A DNA stretch of 7,129 bases, taken from assembly GCA_002714565.1 (NCBI GenBank), contig PAXU01000021.1:4358-11486 (forward strand), read 5' to 3'. The notes under the pieces were generated by a model. The model worked only from the letters and a program-made list of their open reading frames with translations. It was not told the origin of the DNA and made no database searches. A program made the position numbers and the translations under genes. This DNA comes from Rhodopirellula sp. (GTDB lineage: Bacteria > Planctomycetota > Planctomycetia > Pirellulales > Pirellulaceae). This document shows positions 6,723-7,129 of the stretch, piece by piece. Position 1 is the stretch's first letter; each line of letters begins with the position of its first letter.

Positions 6723-6745
6723 AATCCTGAGAGGATTAGGTTTTT
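6723..6745. repeat. Inverted repeat overlapping the end of the right-edge membrane protein gene
   Basis: AATCCT (6723-6728), GAG and AGGATT (6732-6737) make a perfect 6-bp stem that includes part of the minus-strand TAA stop (6736-6738). On the plus strand it is followed by AGG and TTTTT (6741-6745), an intrinsic-terminator shape. On the minus strand, the coding strand here, no T-run follows. The structure is visible, but its role is unclear. Confidence 0.3.
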
Positions 6746-7129
6746 CCGCCGCCGGCCATCACCGGGAGAATCTCCGGAATAGAAACGCCGCCAATAAAAC
6801 CAAATAGAATCATTGAGGCACCGATTACCGACATAACCCATTCACCTTTTACGTACTTCCAACGCATGACTCCCCACACAAGGTTGTAACCGGGAATCAT
6901 GTTAAGAAAACCGAATAGAGTGTCATCCTTAAAACCGAGTCCGATCATGGTCACGTAGGCAATGCCGTAGAAGACAGTTCCAAGCCAAAATAAAGCCGAG
7001 AAGTAATTTCCAAGACCGTAATACCACGCATTGCCAAAGTTTTCACGCGGAAATTCTCCTGCTTCGAGCGCATGCTCTGAGATAGATCGATCGATGGGAG
7101 TGATTGATCCGTAACGTACCCACGCTGAC
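6736..7129 (-). CDS. Unrecognised membrane protein, C-terminal fragment (5' end outside window)
   Basis: An open frame of 130 codons runs from the right window edge to TAA at 6736-6738. The true start is beyond the window; the GTG at 6954 is probably internal, because the frame continues with similar hydrophobic coding character upstream. Fragment residues 1-33 are polar, with 'EFPRENFGN' just before the membrane part. Hydrophobic segments follow at about 42-65, 71-88 (containing 'NMIPGYNLVWGVMRW') and 97-118, and the protein ends in 'MAGGGKT'. The aromatic, glycine-rich pattern fits a small polytopic inner-membrane protein. I do not recognise a family and assign no function. It is on the same strand as lpxD, 155 bp upstream, and may or may not share a transcript with it. 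Confidence 0.7.
   Translation of the reverse strand, partial: SAWVRYGSITPIDRSISEHALEAGEFPRENFGNAWYYGLGNYFSALFWLGTVFYGIAYVTMIGLGFKDDTLFGFLNMIPGYNLVWGVMRWKYVKGEWVMSVIGASMILFGFIGGVSIPEILPVMAGGGKT

Noticed and set aside
1..7129. A defence system, mobile element, CRISPR array or biosynthetic cluster
   Set aside because: No transposase, integrase, repeat-spacer pattern, terminal repeats or toxin-antitoxin-like pairs were seen; nearly all coding sequence belongs to recognised core or envelope families.

Overview
The window looks like chromosomal DNA from a planctomycete-type Gram-negative bacterium with moderate GC. Three things suggest this. A secreted PQQ-like beta-propeller protein has the 'DDWPQWRG..RDG' start of its mature part that is common in Planctomycetota. 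The RseP-type protease has a long, divergent PDZ region of the planctomycete kind. The lipid A genes use LpxI rather than LpxH. The assignment comes from recognising protein styles, not from a database search.

Layout: (1) Positions 1-758 (+) hold the C-terminal part of an RseP-like site-2 protease, cut by the window edge. It is followed after 60 bp by a REG-2/HDHD3-type HAD hydrolase (819-1505, +). (2) A short GC-rich convergent gap leads to a secreted PQQ-like beta-propeller protein on the minus strand (1656-2942). (3) A divergent intergenic region of about 220 bp (2943-3163) carries candidate promoters for the beta-propeller gene (leftward) and for rpsU (rightward). rpsU (S21, 3164-3352) starts at GTG and ends in a hairpin plus T-run that overlaps its stop codon. 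(4) A minus-strand cluster reads lpxD (5486-6580), then lpxI (4509-5456), then a DUF368/PopT-type membrane protein (3426-4448). Gaps are 29 and 60 nt. (5) Upstream of lpxD is a 155-bp intergenic region with hairpins, then an unrecognised membrane protein (6736 to the window end, minus) that runs off the edge.

Functionally the window is mostly cell-envelope housekeeping. LpxD makes UDP-2,3-diacylglucosamine, LpxI cleaves it to 2,3-diacylglucosamine 1-phosphate (lipid X), and the DUF368 protein probably recycles undecaprenyl phosphate across the inner membrane. RseP-type proteases commonly act in envelope-stress signalling. I see no mobile element, CRISPR array, tRNA, rRNA or defence-like cassette, and no convincing new system. 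The points most worth a second look are the coupling of lpxD-lpxI with a DUF368 gene, the HAD protein lacking the second motif-I aspartate, the structured leader regions of rpsU and lpxD, and the unassigned membrane protein at the right edge.
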